NCBI GenBank assembly: GCA_022605955.1
Contig: JAKCOZ010000020.1
Location: 2,469,001-2,533,000 of the forward strand
Source of the DNA: Rallus limicola
Lineage: Eukaryota; Chordata; Aves; Gruiformes; Rallidae
Length of the DNA stretch: 64,000 nt
Reading direction: 5' to 3'
The first letter of the stretch is position 1. Each line of letters opens with the position of its first letter. A model generated the notes under the pieces. The model saw only the letters and a program-made list of their open reading frames with translations. It was not told the origin of the DNA and did no database searches. The translations under genes were made by a program, and so were the position numbers. Positions 37,397 through 48,892 of the stretch are shown here, in pieces.

Positions 37397-40300
37397 TCCC
37401 CAGTACCTGGTGTAGTGCTCTGTTTTGCCTTTAGTTTGAGAATCATGTTGACAACACACCACCGACTTTTCACCATCATCCCATATTAAAATCAGAAGTA
37501 CCTAGAACCCAAAGTGCCATAGATATGAATTATATCATATTCTTCTGATAATGCTAAAAGCTGAAGTATAAATGTGCAAATCACCCTGTGGTCCTCTGGG
37601 GTTGCTGCAGGCCTCACCCTCAACTCCTAATAAGAAAGATGGGAATGTATTCCACAAAAAATCACTCACATATAACATCAGTTTAGCTTATCTCCTGAAT
37701 GTGGGATCACAGAGTTTATTTTACAAGCTGGCATGAGTTAAAAGATATGTTACCTATTACTATATGCATGTAAATAAATTCTTATGATGTTTATAATGTA
37801 CGGCCTGAGAGTGCAGCAGCTGCCAGTAAGAGAGCTGCTTTCTCCATTATCTTTTCCAGGTTTATAACCTGTGGATTTTGAGTTCTTTCAGGTGTGACTA
37901 TGCATGTAATAAACTAATTTAGTATCAATATTTTTAGAGGGAAATAACTGCTCTTAGCAGTTAATATTTCATTGTTTTGTGGTTGGGCTTTTTAAATCAT
38001 TTTCTCCATCAAGCTTTCAGGGAATAATTGTAGGCCTGAAATGGCATTTGTTTCATTTCCATTTAATCTTTTACACTGAGAGCTACACTGAAACTAGTTT
38101 TATGTGATGACGTTGCCGTGTTGGAACAAAACAGCTTAATAGATTTACTGATGTAAGGAATAATATGCATGTGCACAGACCATATTCATCAAAGTTAATT
38201 TGAAAGCAAAACTGAAGACTCAAAATTTCAAATTGATGCTTAATTCTGTATTTTTCTAAAATATCTACTGGTTTCAGGAGAAATTAGTCTTTCTTTTGGA
38301 AAGCTATATTCCTGCACCACAACTCTACTAGAAAAATCGTTCTCTGTTTTATGAGGAGTAATTTGGTATATACTCTCTATTAAAAGAGTAAATCTTTCCC
38401 ATGAATCCTGTGAATTTCTCTCTGAGATTTGCTATGCAGGGTTTCTCCATCCCTACCAGCTCTAGTCTACCTGCAATACCTAGCACTTTATTAAAGGGAT
38501 GAGGAGAAACAACCTCTAGCCCCAGCAGAGCAACTTCCAACCTTTAATGTTCAAATCTGGATTTAGTTTAAGCAATCAAGTCTCATCTGTAGTTTGCAAT
38601 TCAAATTCTGACATTTGTTTTTTCTATTGCTTTTTGTTGCTATTGCTGTGCAGTTTATGACTTCCTCTCTGGCCCTATGGGAAACAGGGAGAAGCTTTTA
38701 CACAGAGACACAGGTGGCAGCGTGCTCTGCAGGGCACCTGTCTTGTATGGCAATTGCTGTACAGGTAACACAGGCTTTTTGGGTTTGAGCTTCAGCTTGC
38801 CTTCAGAAAAACGTGGCAGCTTACAATTTCTCGTGTTTATGTCTACTTGTGGGCCACATCCCTCTTAAGCATGAGATTCTCTCCACATTAGTGATTTACA
38901 TCTTTTCCCCTTAGCTTATCCCACAAACTGCCACCTTGCATTTCAGTCTCTCAGAGCTCTTGTGGTTGATGTCCTTCCCTTGATGTACTTGCAAATCATT
39001 GTTCATATTGCTTCTACCTTCTTATTTAAATTTCTCAGGTTTGATTTCTCAGAACTTAGCTATTCCACTGCGACCTTACACAGTTCTGTGGTTGGAATCT
39101 GATGATAAGAAGCTGCACGAAACAGCCCAAGAAGCCTGCAGCCAAAAGCTGATGTTCCCAGGCAGCCTTCAGGGACTGTTCTCAACCACAAGCAGTTAAT
39201 CAGGGATACCAGCACATTTAATTGTCTGCCTGTTGTGCCTGACTCTCTGACTTATGGCTGTTATAGTGTTCATGTGGTCACTGTGCCAGCCAGAGCTAAG
39301 CATAATATGAGCTATCAGAGTGGCTTGTGTTGGTTCTAGACTTTTCCTCGTGTAGTGCTTGTTTTTTCTGCTGCTATTTTTCTGATTCATATTTTTAAAG
39401 CACTGGTGCCATGTGAGGAAAAAAAAAAGAAGCCAATTTTTTTTGGTGCATTGTGATTTTTATCATAGTTTACCAAGTTTTCATGTCTTTGAGACTTTCT
39501 GAGAAGTGACAGGTGTCAGTATTGGCTGATATTTTGCATAGTGTCATCCAATGTTCTGGGTTGAACTGCTTGAGTGAACAGTTTCTGGTGATTTCCCATT
39601 CTGCTGATAGTTCAGAAAACGTTCCAGGCAACTGAGTTTGGAAGCTATCAGTCATGCAAAACTATTTCAAATGAGAAAGAAATTGAAAAATGTCCTTCAG
39701 ATTTGAATGTCTAAGTGTTAGCCAGATCCATCAATATGATAAACCTGCCAGAACCAACCTTAAAACACTGTTTGACAGGCTGTAAACTCGGTGAGAATCC
39801 AGAGCAAAATGAAAGATAAAATCAGAACTAAAAGCAACCTACAATAATTCTAGTCTGTAAGATATGTTTCTTGTCAGATGTTATACATGTGTAGTTAATA
39901 GTCTGAAACTTCATGAATATTAATCCAGAGACATCAAAGTAAGACTACTGTGTATAACAGCAAGCTAATCTCTGAATCCAATAAACACAGTATACTTTTA
40001 ATTTAGATAATGAAAGGCTTAAGGTTTTAACCAACATAAATTTTGCATAGTGGTTAAAGAATTGATAGTTTTACTATCCTGATTTACTGTGATGGAAATG
40101 TTGCAACACCCTGTTCTTTCTCTTTAACCCTAAAGCCTTTAATCTTGTTGTAGAATCTATTTCATAATGGATCAGTGAGGCTTTTAAGCTGATATTTTAG
40201 GGTACCACTATCAGATCCATCACTCCTGGAAGTTCTACTTAATTCAGTCTGTATTTTACTTAAGGAGGACAGCTTGAAACTGTCATGTTCTAAACCATGT

Positions 40301-41240
40301 TAGAAAACAGGGCTTGGAGAAAACAACACTGATATAAAATAAATATCTCTGCAAAACATTACAGGAGTTGTTCACATTTGATAGAAAAAAATACTATTTA
40401 CTGTCCACAAGTAGCTGGTAATTAAACAGAAAAGACTATATAAGAAACAGTAAGACAAATATGAAGTTTTGTGATGGTAAAATTATATTTTAAAACATGA
40501 TTTCTAGGTTACTTTTAACAGTTCAGGTGTCAAACACTGAAATGTGTTTTAAAGCTGACTGTGTACTTCCATAACAAAATCAAAAAATATGGAAAATGCT
40601 ATAATTAAGACATTTTCTCCCTCACAAATAACATATGATATGTCTGTGGTTGTCTTGGGGTTTTTTTTGGTTTTTTGTTTGAAAGCACAATCACAGTGCA
40701 CCATGTAATGGAGTGGAAATAAATGTAAATAAGAAAAATGTGTAACGAGAAAGAATAGCAATCCTCTGGAAGCACAGAAAATGCCCATTTTTTTTTTCCC
40801 TTTAAAAAAGCATACAGTTTAAAATATGTTTTAGAATGTTGGATAAAATTGGCCTTAGGTACTTTGAAGACATTGAATACATGGTTGTAACTGGAGATTT
40901 TAATGATGATCCCTGTAGACAAAGTAGTACATCACAGGCTTTGAATATCAGTCTTAGAGAATGGAAGATGAAAGTGAGTTTCACCTGCTCTGACACAACA
41001 CTATAATGGACTGGTGAAGTCATTAAATGGGAGAAGGATGTAGGTGTGATTGTGAGAAGAGGTGTATTTGTGAAATAGATGAAAAATTAAAAATCCTTTT
41101 CCAACAACTTGGAAAAAAACCCCCAACAAACAGTTGGGCTTATTGCCTGTTGGAATTAGTTGACATCATTCCAGCAGTTTCAGAATGGCAATAATGGAAT
41201 TGTTATTAGCTAACCATAAACAAAAATCTGGCCTTTGCTA
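37397..41240. other. Gene-free unique DNA
   Basis: No gene was seen. Open frames on the minus strand near 40549-41023 (up to 105 codons) overlap each other in several frames and cross a GGGGTTTTTTTTGG-type tract (about 40656-40680), so I reject them. Unique AT-rich sequence makes up the remainder. Confidence 0.6.
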
Positions 41241-41285
41241 GCTCCGTTGATAGAGTGGTAAGACTCATTACAGCCTGTAATTCTG
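41241..41285 (+). mobile_element. Possible tRNA-derived SINE head
   Basis: TAGCTCCGTTGATAGAGTGG followed by TAAGACTC resembles the D-arm and anticodon-arm entry of a tRNA (TAGCTCAGTTGGTAGAG...GACTC). The polymerase III A-box matches at all but one constrained position, where C replaces A. No B-box (GGTTCGANTCC) follows at the expected distance, and no cloverleaf can be closed. It is therefore not a working tRNA. It could be the 5' head of an ancient tRNA-derived SINE, or a chance match. Confidence 0.3.
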
Positions 41286-43493
41286 CAGTATATGGCTGTG
41301 TATCACTCAAAAGCCATGTGTGATAGATGCTTTATACAAAATAAAGCAAATTAGGCAGCTTGCAATACACTATGTGCAAAGGTACTGCAAATAAGCCAAG
41401 AAAGCTTTGCTTGTACCCCTGTCAGAGTTTTGCATTCCTTTTGAAATGGCATCATGTAAAATAAATTATCTCTAGCAAACAACAGTTGGACTGGATGAGA
41501 GACTCTTGCAGCTATTTTTATGACTGACATTACAGCTGAAGCGCTGGAGTGATATTTTTTGACAGTGCTGTGTATTTCTTGAGTACAGAGTTCTAATGTG
41601 GCACTGGAGTCTTGTCATTGGTTCCTTATAAAATTCACTCTTGTAGTTTAAAGGCTGGAAAGGACCAACTAGTAAAGAATTATGTGGTATATCATTAAAG
41701 TATATGAAAACTGTGAGGTGTGGCTGAATACCTTCTGCTTATGTTGTCCTCAGTGGGACGCAAATGGTGCCTGCCACCTCTCAAGATCAAATTTAATATC
41801 AACTCTACTTTCCTCTCTTGTACTGTGACAGAATTTTAAAATACTGGGATGTGGTTTATTGTGGAGTTGGCTCTTAAGTAACAGATGTTCCCTAACGATA
41901 ACAAAGGCTGCATATTATAAATTGTCTGACTATTAACATGTTTCTAAACCTTCACAATAATGCAATGCCACTAATTGTCTCTCTGCAACATCTTTAGCCT
42001 GGAGGCTCTATCTGCAGGACAAAGGGAGTCAGGGCAGTGCTTGGGAAATTGCAGTCATGTAGGCATTCAGCTTTACTAGAGAACATGACAGTAGTTGTTC
42101 CACAACATTGACCAACTGAAATAATTGTATGTCTTCTTATAGAACAAAATGGCAACTTTCTAAAGCCAACATTATCTCTTTTCATTTCTGCAGCACTTTT
42201 TTCCTATTGTGAAATCTGCCTCAGCTAGTAGGAAATGTGCTTTTCTCTGAGCCTAAAACAAATTGAAGAGAAAGCCCACAGAAGACAATTTTGGAGTTCA
42301 TAACCCAAGCTGTATCATGAAAAGTAATTTATAGATAACAAACCATTAACCTTGAAGAGGGGAAGGTCAGCAAACCAGCAGTACTTTTATTAAAAAGCTG
42401 TGTGGGAAGAAAAGAGCAATATCTCAAACCCATCACAAACATGTGAAATGCTATGATCATTTTACACCTCAGTAAGCAGGGCTTCTTAAAGGATTCACAT
42501 TATGAAATAAATTAGATTGAATTATATGGGAACATACCAAACACTCAGAGGAGTAAACTTCTGCTAACAGTGTTGTGAAGATCCTGATGTGTATGTATGC
42601 AAATCTGCACCTAAGAATTTGTAACCAATTAAAAATGGCAATGGTGCTGCACTGCTGATAGAAAGACTTGACAATTTTCCTCCAGCTACTGCCATCTCAT
42701 TGCTGGCTCCTGCAGGAATTTGACTATTTATAATGATCTGTTTATAATCATTTAATGTAAAACCCTCCCGAGTCCTACTTCTTCCTCATGGCTCTTAAAC
42801 ACTTTAATTGCATATACTCCACTAAATTATCTCATTGTCTTCTCAGCATTTAGGCATCATATGTCAATCAATTTTTACAGTGATTGGGTGACTATAGTCT
42901 TTAGGTAAGACTTTATGTTTTAGGTCAAAATTCTACTGTAAATATTCTGATTAACTCAAACTTCCCTCAGATTCAGTAAGAGTCAGCATTGCATAAAATT
43001 AACTCAAAAAAAAAAGGCATTTTTACCAATCAAGACCTACTCTAATACTGTATTTAGACGTTCTGTATGCTCTGCTGTTGGTTTAGATTACAAACGGGGA
43101 TGAGTCCTTTTCTTTCTGCTTGTCAGCTCAATCTCAGCATGATAGTTATAAATTCAGAGAATCCAAAAGCAAACTACATTATCTTAGTAAGCGACTGGAT
43201 TGTCTTGCTTACTTCTTCTCTAGTACGTATTTTTCTCCTGCCTGCTTTCCTGAAAAGACATAAAAGATCCAAAGGGTCCTTAGTTCCTCAAAGATACCCC
43301 TGATGACAATACCAGGATTTCAGATGGATACATCTGGAGTACAGCTTCTACTAGCATTAGTGCTACCATCTGGGCAGCTATAAACTTTTCTTACTTCCAG
43401 AGTTTCTGTGGTGTCCTGGATGAGAAACAAAGCCAAAAGCAATAGAACTAGACATTGTTCCTAAGTGACGAGTACACACTGTTGTCCTAGGGG
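41286..43493. other. Gene-free AT-rich unique DNA
   Basis: No gene is supported, and open frames are 78 codons or fewer. One segment near 41645-41680 (AAAGGCTGGAAAGGACCAAC) faintly recalls a CR1 3' end, but it lacks the tail and is too short to call. Confidence 0.6.
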
Positions 43494-43640
43494 TCATAGA
43501 AAAGTTTGGGTTGAAAGGCACCTTCAAGGATCACCTAGATCAGGGCAGGGACACATTCCACTAGCCAAGGTTGCTCAAAGCCCTATCCAGCCTGGACTTG
43601 AACACATCCAGTGTTGGAGCATCCCCCATCTGTTTCTGTC
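43494..43640 (-). mobile_element. CR1 LINE 3' fragment, minus strand, diverged
   Basis: About 147 bp of CR1 in reverse orientation. TCATAGAAAAGTTTGGGTTGAAAGGCACC is the tail plus the terminal block with substitutions. CAGGGACACATTCCACTAG, TTGCTCAAAGCCC, ATCCAGCCTGGACTTGAACA and CATCCAGTGTTGGAGCATCC follow. It is clearly more diverged than the copies at 10139 and 59934 and is truncated just after 43640. The 65-codon plus-strand frame through it is antisense to the element and meaningless. Confidence 0.93.
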
Positions 43641-45778
43641 AGCTAAAGCTGACAGTCTTTAGCACCTAACAAATTTCTGATACCAAAGAATTCCAGAAGA
43701 CTGTTAATACCTTTTGTCTTCTCTTTTTTTCTGGAGCATGTTACGTACTGAAAGGCTTTTTGGTTTTTGCATATAAGTGTTTTAGTTTAATGTGCTTTTT
43801 GTGGCTTGTGATATACGGTCAAGAACTTTCTGGATTTAATGAGATATATATTAATGACTGTGATTACAGAGGTTTGACATGGTGACCCAGAGGCCTCTTA
43901 TACTCTTATGTTTTGAGTCAGTGGCATTACACTGATATTCATCAACATATGATTTGAACCAATGAAGAATACAGCTGATGGATGTCACCTTTTTGCACAA
44001 CATTTTCAAGAAGAAAGGCATTGAACCACAGGAAATGTGAAAAAATAGACTAATAGTTGTCATCAGTCTCCATTAATCCTGGATAACAAGTGCATCGGAA
44101 AGCATAGGCAGTGACGACAGGCTGGGGGAGATAATAGACATGACTACTCTTTATCAAGCAATCTTTTTGTTCTTAGCTACCCTAATTGATTGCCCATTAC
44201 ATAAACATACTCAGTGTTTCTCCCCCCTTATTAAACAAGTGACAGTCTAGGTATTTCACAGTGCACACTGATGTAGCAATCCTCCTCTAGCAGTTAAATA
44301 CATACCCCTGGAAAATAAAATGTTCCTTGCTGTCCCACCTCCTCTAAACACATAGGTACACAAAATACCCTAACTGAGCCTGTGCTAGGTATGTATTGCA
44401 CAGGGGTCAGCAGTAGTAAGAATTGATGCAAACACGATACTGATCTCATTCTTAGAGGAAAAGCATGGGCCCAAAAAACAAATGACCATTGCATATCACC
44501 TTCCACAGCATTTCTTTACTTTTTCTGAAGGAAAGAAAACAGGAAAATGATCTGTTGAAAGATTTTCAAAGCCCTTAATGTGTCTTCTAGAGGAAGGGAG
44601 CTCTTCTCCATCTGATGCGACAGAGCTGCTGCATATGTTCATCTTAGTTGGTGTCTTGATGATGTTCTAGACAGAATAAAAGCTTTGAATACATGGAAAA
44701 AGTATTAGTCCACTGGCAAAGACCATAGTGTGAGAATGGCTGTATGGATTGAGGGTTTAATCCAGTCCAGCAGCCTGTACAACAGTGACAATAAGCATGT
44801 AATTATGGAAGAAGCAAAACCAGCGTGTGATATGCCTCTAATGCGCCTTCAGCCTTCTATTTTTTTAGTCCATAAAGAGAATATGGTTTCTATGGATTTC
44901 AGCTGGCTGTCAGACCACAGTTTCCTGTGGGTTTTTCTGTTGTTTGCTGACAGAGCTCTTGCTGTCTCAAAATAATATTGTAAGTCAGATTTCTGGGGTT
45001 TTTTTAAAGAGTCTTTCTTAACTATTTGTGGATTTAAAAGACTGGTGACTCCGGTTTCTGCCTGCTTTCTTTTTTAATGTTACTGTTAGCTGTCTTATTT
45101 GGGCTTGTTGTTTCACAGATGCTCTGAATTCTCATCTATTCTGCAGGATTTGGCTTCTGAAAATCCTGTGGTCTTTCAGACTCCCCACCTTGTGTAGAAT
45201 AACATCCTTTATATTTCACTTGCTGCCTCTCACTGGTTTCTGTTTTAAGAGTAACTGTTGACTCAGAAAAAGAATTGGAAAGAATTATAAGGATCATATA
45301 ATTTGCTGAAATTAATGTAGTAAAAAATTTAAATACATATGCCTGCATTAAGAGGGCAATTAATGAAATAAATTGATATCCTTTTAAAATGAAGTAACAC
45401 ACAGCATTAAACGACTCCAGTATTACATGTGTTGCTTTGAAAGGCTTTTAAGATATGTTTACATACCAGAAAAACAGGATATTTAATAAATAAAATCATA
45501 CTACTTGATAGAACTACATATTTCCTTCTGACGGGCTTGAATATTCCTTGAAAATGTGGCATATTTCTGGATTTTACCCTTCCAGAAAATGTGGTGAATC
45601 ACATACACCTTTATTAAAGCATTGGCATGTATGTAAATAAAAGATATTCCACAAATGTAATCTATTGGATTATATAATGGATCTTATTTGATTTTCAGCC
45701 TTAGCTGACTACTCTCTGGGCTTGTATTGAGATGACAGAAATTTGGCAGACAGTGTAGTGAATATTTTTTAGTTCTGG
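43641..45778. other. Gene-free unique DNA
   Basis: No gene was seen, and open frames are 88 codons or fewer. A 16-bp hairpin-capable sequence GTCAGCTAAAGCTGAC lies at about 43637-43652, at the CR1 truncation point. It is short and probably incidental. Confidence 0.6.
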
Positions 45779-45833
45779 TGTGTGTGTGTGTGTGAATGTA
45801 TATCTATATATGTGTGTGTATATATATATATAT
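45779..45833. repeat. Compound (TG)n / (TA)n microsatellite
   Basis: (TG)8 at 45779-45794 is followed by mixed TATATCTATATATG, then (TG)4 and a (TA) run to 45833. It is a slippage-prone dinucleotide repeat and a likely polymorphic marker. The minus-strand frame rich in Tyr/Ile/Thr/His across it is an artefact. Confidence 0.95.
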
Positions 45834-48493
45834 GAATTTTCAGTTAGTTGAGATAGGAAAGAATGCTTTCTGGGTGTGGTGTTTAAAGGTAAATGTAAAT
45901 CAAGACCTGATGACATAAAATCCAGATGTTTTAGAAGATTATTTGGACATTATACTTGATTTCTATTTCTAAGGCTTGTAGGTGTTTAATGTGTAAGACA
46001 GTAGTTTAGTTTGGCTTTTGCAATCCTAGTAACAACTGGTCAAAATAATATTATGTAAGTAGAAATAGCACTATAAAAAAAATAAATTCTCATGACTATG
46101 TTTCCAGGCAAGTGTTTATAAAGCTCTTCTGTATGGTAGGTAAGACCAGTCTGAAATGTAATATAAATGCAATTTAGAGCTGTATCAATAGCTATAGAAT
46201 ATAGAGAATAGGTTTTGCAGCTTGTTTCTTTTTATTTGTTAAAAATGTAAGAGCAGAGATAACGGAAGACGTGCACGTGTGCCTGAAGAGATTGAACAAG
46301 TTATTGCGGTCGGGGAGCTTGGCAGTTCCAAAGGAACCATCCACACAGGCAAAAAAAAGCCACCAAAATCAATTATTTCCAGCCTTTATGACTGCCTACA
46401 GAAAGTGAATGCAGGTATCTAGAAGACAATGTAAATCTTTTTCCCAATGTGTAGCGCATTAGATTTCTACAAGAGAGTTGATGATATTACCTCCTGTGCT
46501 AGTGTTTCCTAGGGTGAGAGCCACACTTTCCCTTCACTGTGTCATACCCGTCACATGGGGGCTAGCAAACAGGCAATTAATGCTGTCCACCAGGTACGAG
46601 GGAGGACTCTAGTGAATTTAATTAAAGACACTGGAGACTGTAAAGGAGACATGTAAAATATACCCAACAAATTAAGGCTTGAAAAAGACAAGAGGGGGAG
46701 TGCATATTACAAAGTATTATGTATTTTATTTCAGATACATCTTTCCAGCTTTATAGGAGAAGATTCCATGGGTTACTCCTGGGTTCAGAGAGAGATCAAG
46801 GTTTGGCATTTTGCTTAGATATTCAGCCCCTGACAAGGCTGAGGGTCGCTTGTTATTTTGAGTGAAACGTAAGGAAAACAAAATACTATATGAAGCCTGA
46901 TTCAGTCATGACTGCTTCCATGGAATACATTCATGCCCTTATTCTGGCCAGAGAAAAACTATATGAAGGCAGCATTCCTTTGAACTTTCTTTTCTTCAGC
47001 TCCCCCTCTAATCCTTCACTTTCAGGACAGCACAGCAGAGTTGATTAATAAACAGCAAATAAGGTAAAAAATTAATAAAGAGTGGAAATCACTTGAATTA
47101 ATCCATTGCATTGCTGTCTAGATTCATGTAAACAAGAGTTTCTACTTATCAATATATTTTTTCTTGTTTCAAATTCAGAATTCAGTAGCTGGCACAAAGT
47201 GTGAACTGGAAAGTAAACTCCAGGTTTTTCTGTTTCCAACTGTGAGTGAAGCAACTTTCATCAAAATGCATTATCCATCTCTGAAGACTCTCCCAGTGAT
47301 CAAAAGAGTAAATAAATATTAAGGCAGAAAGAAGGATTGGTGACATGACTGCTGGTGTCATTTCTGATTTATGCCCAAAGAGAAGAATGACAGTTACATC
47401 TCTCTATTTTAAAACTTGTTTTAAAGCTACTTATTGATTTTTAGACCTGAATTCCCCAAACCTAGAAGCAGGGCATGTAGCTGTTACTCTGCTCACTTAC
47501 TTTCTGTGTCCTGGTATACTGCAACTTCCAGGAAAGTTTTTGATTGAGTGATAATAATTAAAAACAAATAAGTCAGATTATAATTAAAATCAAGGCAGTG
47601 TGGCCAGTAGCACTGTGCCTCATTAACCATTACCATGAACGTTTTCTTTTAGTCAGTATAAAATTCTATCAGAACGTCATTTATCTCTTAGTGAGAAGGT
47701 GGTGAAAAACCAATGGAAAGAAAGATTCAAGATTAAAAGGAGGAGATGATGTTTTGCTGGTTACAAATATGATAGGTCAGATATTGCCCAGTGTGGTCTG
47801 TGTGAGACAGTTCTCTGGTATTGATTTTGTTGAAGGGATAATGTAAGGATGCAGCTTTCAAGGTAACGAGCCTTTTATGGTTCAGACAAGTGAAACAAGC
47901 AATAAAAGAGTCTGCCACTCCCATATAACTGTAACTGATGGTGACTGTCCCTTCTGCAGCTGATGGGCTCTAAATTATCCTAGAAATCTCCCAATTTGCA
48001 TTACTTCTGGCCTCATCCCACAAGGGGAATCAAAGATGGGCTGTAGTATGGACACAGCTGAAATGTTTTTAGCATTCTGTTGTAAGTGTCACCTAGGTGT
48101 TTTTGTCAAACTAATCAAAACTTCTAATTCTTTGTACCAGAGATAATATTTACCTGAGGTGATATGAGATAGTATAATAATTTTTTTTCTCTCACAGAAG
48201 CAATCTGCAATATTTATAATGTGTTGGTGTCCCTGATGCCCCAATCCCCGTTTCTTTCTCCTGTTTAAGGGATGTAAATCTTTCATGCTAAAAATCTCCA
48301 GGTTCCTTTTCATTTGTTACAAAATCTGGATAAGATTTAAAAATTCAGAGGAGAATTTCATTGTTTAATGTTTAAAGTAAATATTTAATGCTTAACATTC
48401 GAGCTCCCAATTGTTACACTTCATGAAATCATGTCAGGAACTATTCACTACAGGTGACAATACTAATACCACCTTCAGCTAGAGATACTGAGG
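45834..48493. other. Gene-free unique DNA with a CpG-bearing patch
   Basis: No gene is supported. The interval about 46250-46650 is unusual. It has several CpGs (GGAAGACGTGCACGTGTGCC, TTGCGGTCGGGGAG) and an E-box CACGTG. TAAT-type cores follow (CAGGCAATTAATGC, GAATTTAATTAAAG). This looks like conserved regulatory DNA, but I cannot test conservation here. The rest is AT-rich unique sequence. Confidence 0.5.
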
Positions 48494-48892
48494 TATAAAT
48501 AGCTGTGGTGGGTCTGTGCACAAGGACTCAGCACTGGAAGGAATGTTTAGGCACTGTGTGAGTGAGCAGCTCAGTGTGATGCACCTGTGGGGCTTCCAGT
48601 AACTTGTCAGCTGAAGAGAAGGGAAAAAGGAGATGATAGAGATGTGTTGGAAAGGCTTGCTTTGTCAGGAAATCTTGGCTACGTCCTGGGTCAGATGGCT
48701 GATGTAGGCAAAGGTGTGAAAGGATGGAGCTGTTGGTGGGCAGAAGGCCCTGAAGAGCCCAGAGACCTGCACAGGATACACTGTGCCCCTCTCCTCTGGC
48801 AGCGCAGACATCCAGCGATGTCTGTGGCCATGAACTACATCAGGAAAGCCCTTACTGGGGTGCTTTAAGCCAGTGCCTGATGTTCACTGAAG
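48494..48892 (+). promoter_or_regulatory. Weak candidate TATA promoter with first exon
   Basis: TATAAAT at 48494-48500 is followed by about 370 bp of GC-richer DNA. That block ends in ACTGAAG and then GTAGGC (48893 on), a fair splice-donor context. If it were used, transcription would start near 48525 and exon 1 would run to 48892. The frame 48587-48868 is open but begins with GTG. Its first ATG is at 48695, leaving 57 unrecognised codons, so any transcript would more likely be non-coding. A single TATA and one donor match occur often by chance in DNA of this composition. Confidence 0.17.

Noticed and set aside
40549..41023. Cluster of minus-strand open frames up to 105 codons
   Set aside because: They overlap in different frames, cross a T/G-rich tract and have no motif. 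They are chance frames.
41241..41313. Intact tRNA gene
   Set aside because: The A-box is imperfect, no B-box is present and no acceptor or T-arm pairing can be made.
41645..41680. Possible CR1 remnant (AAAGGCTGGAAAGGACC)
   Set aside because: It is too short, has no tail and no continuing similarity.
43637..43652. Hairpin GTCAGCTAAAGCTGAC as a regulatory or terminator stem
   Set aside because: A seven-base stem at a CR1 boundary has no supporting context.
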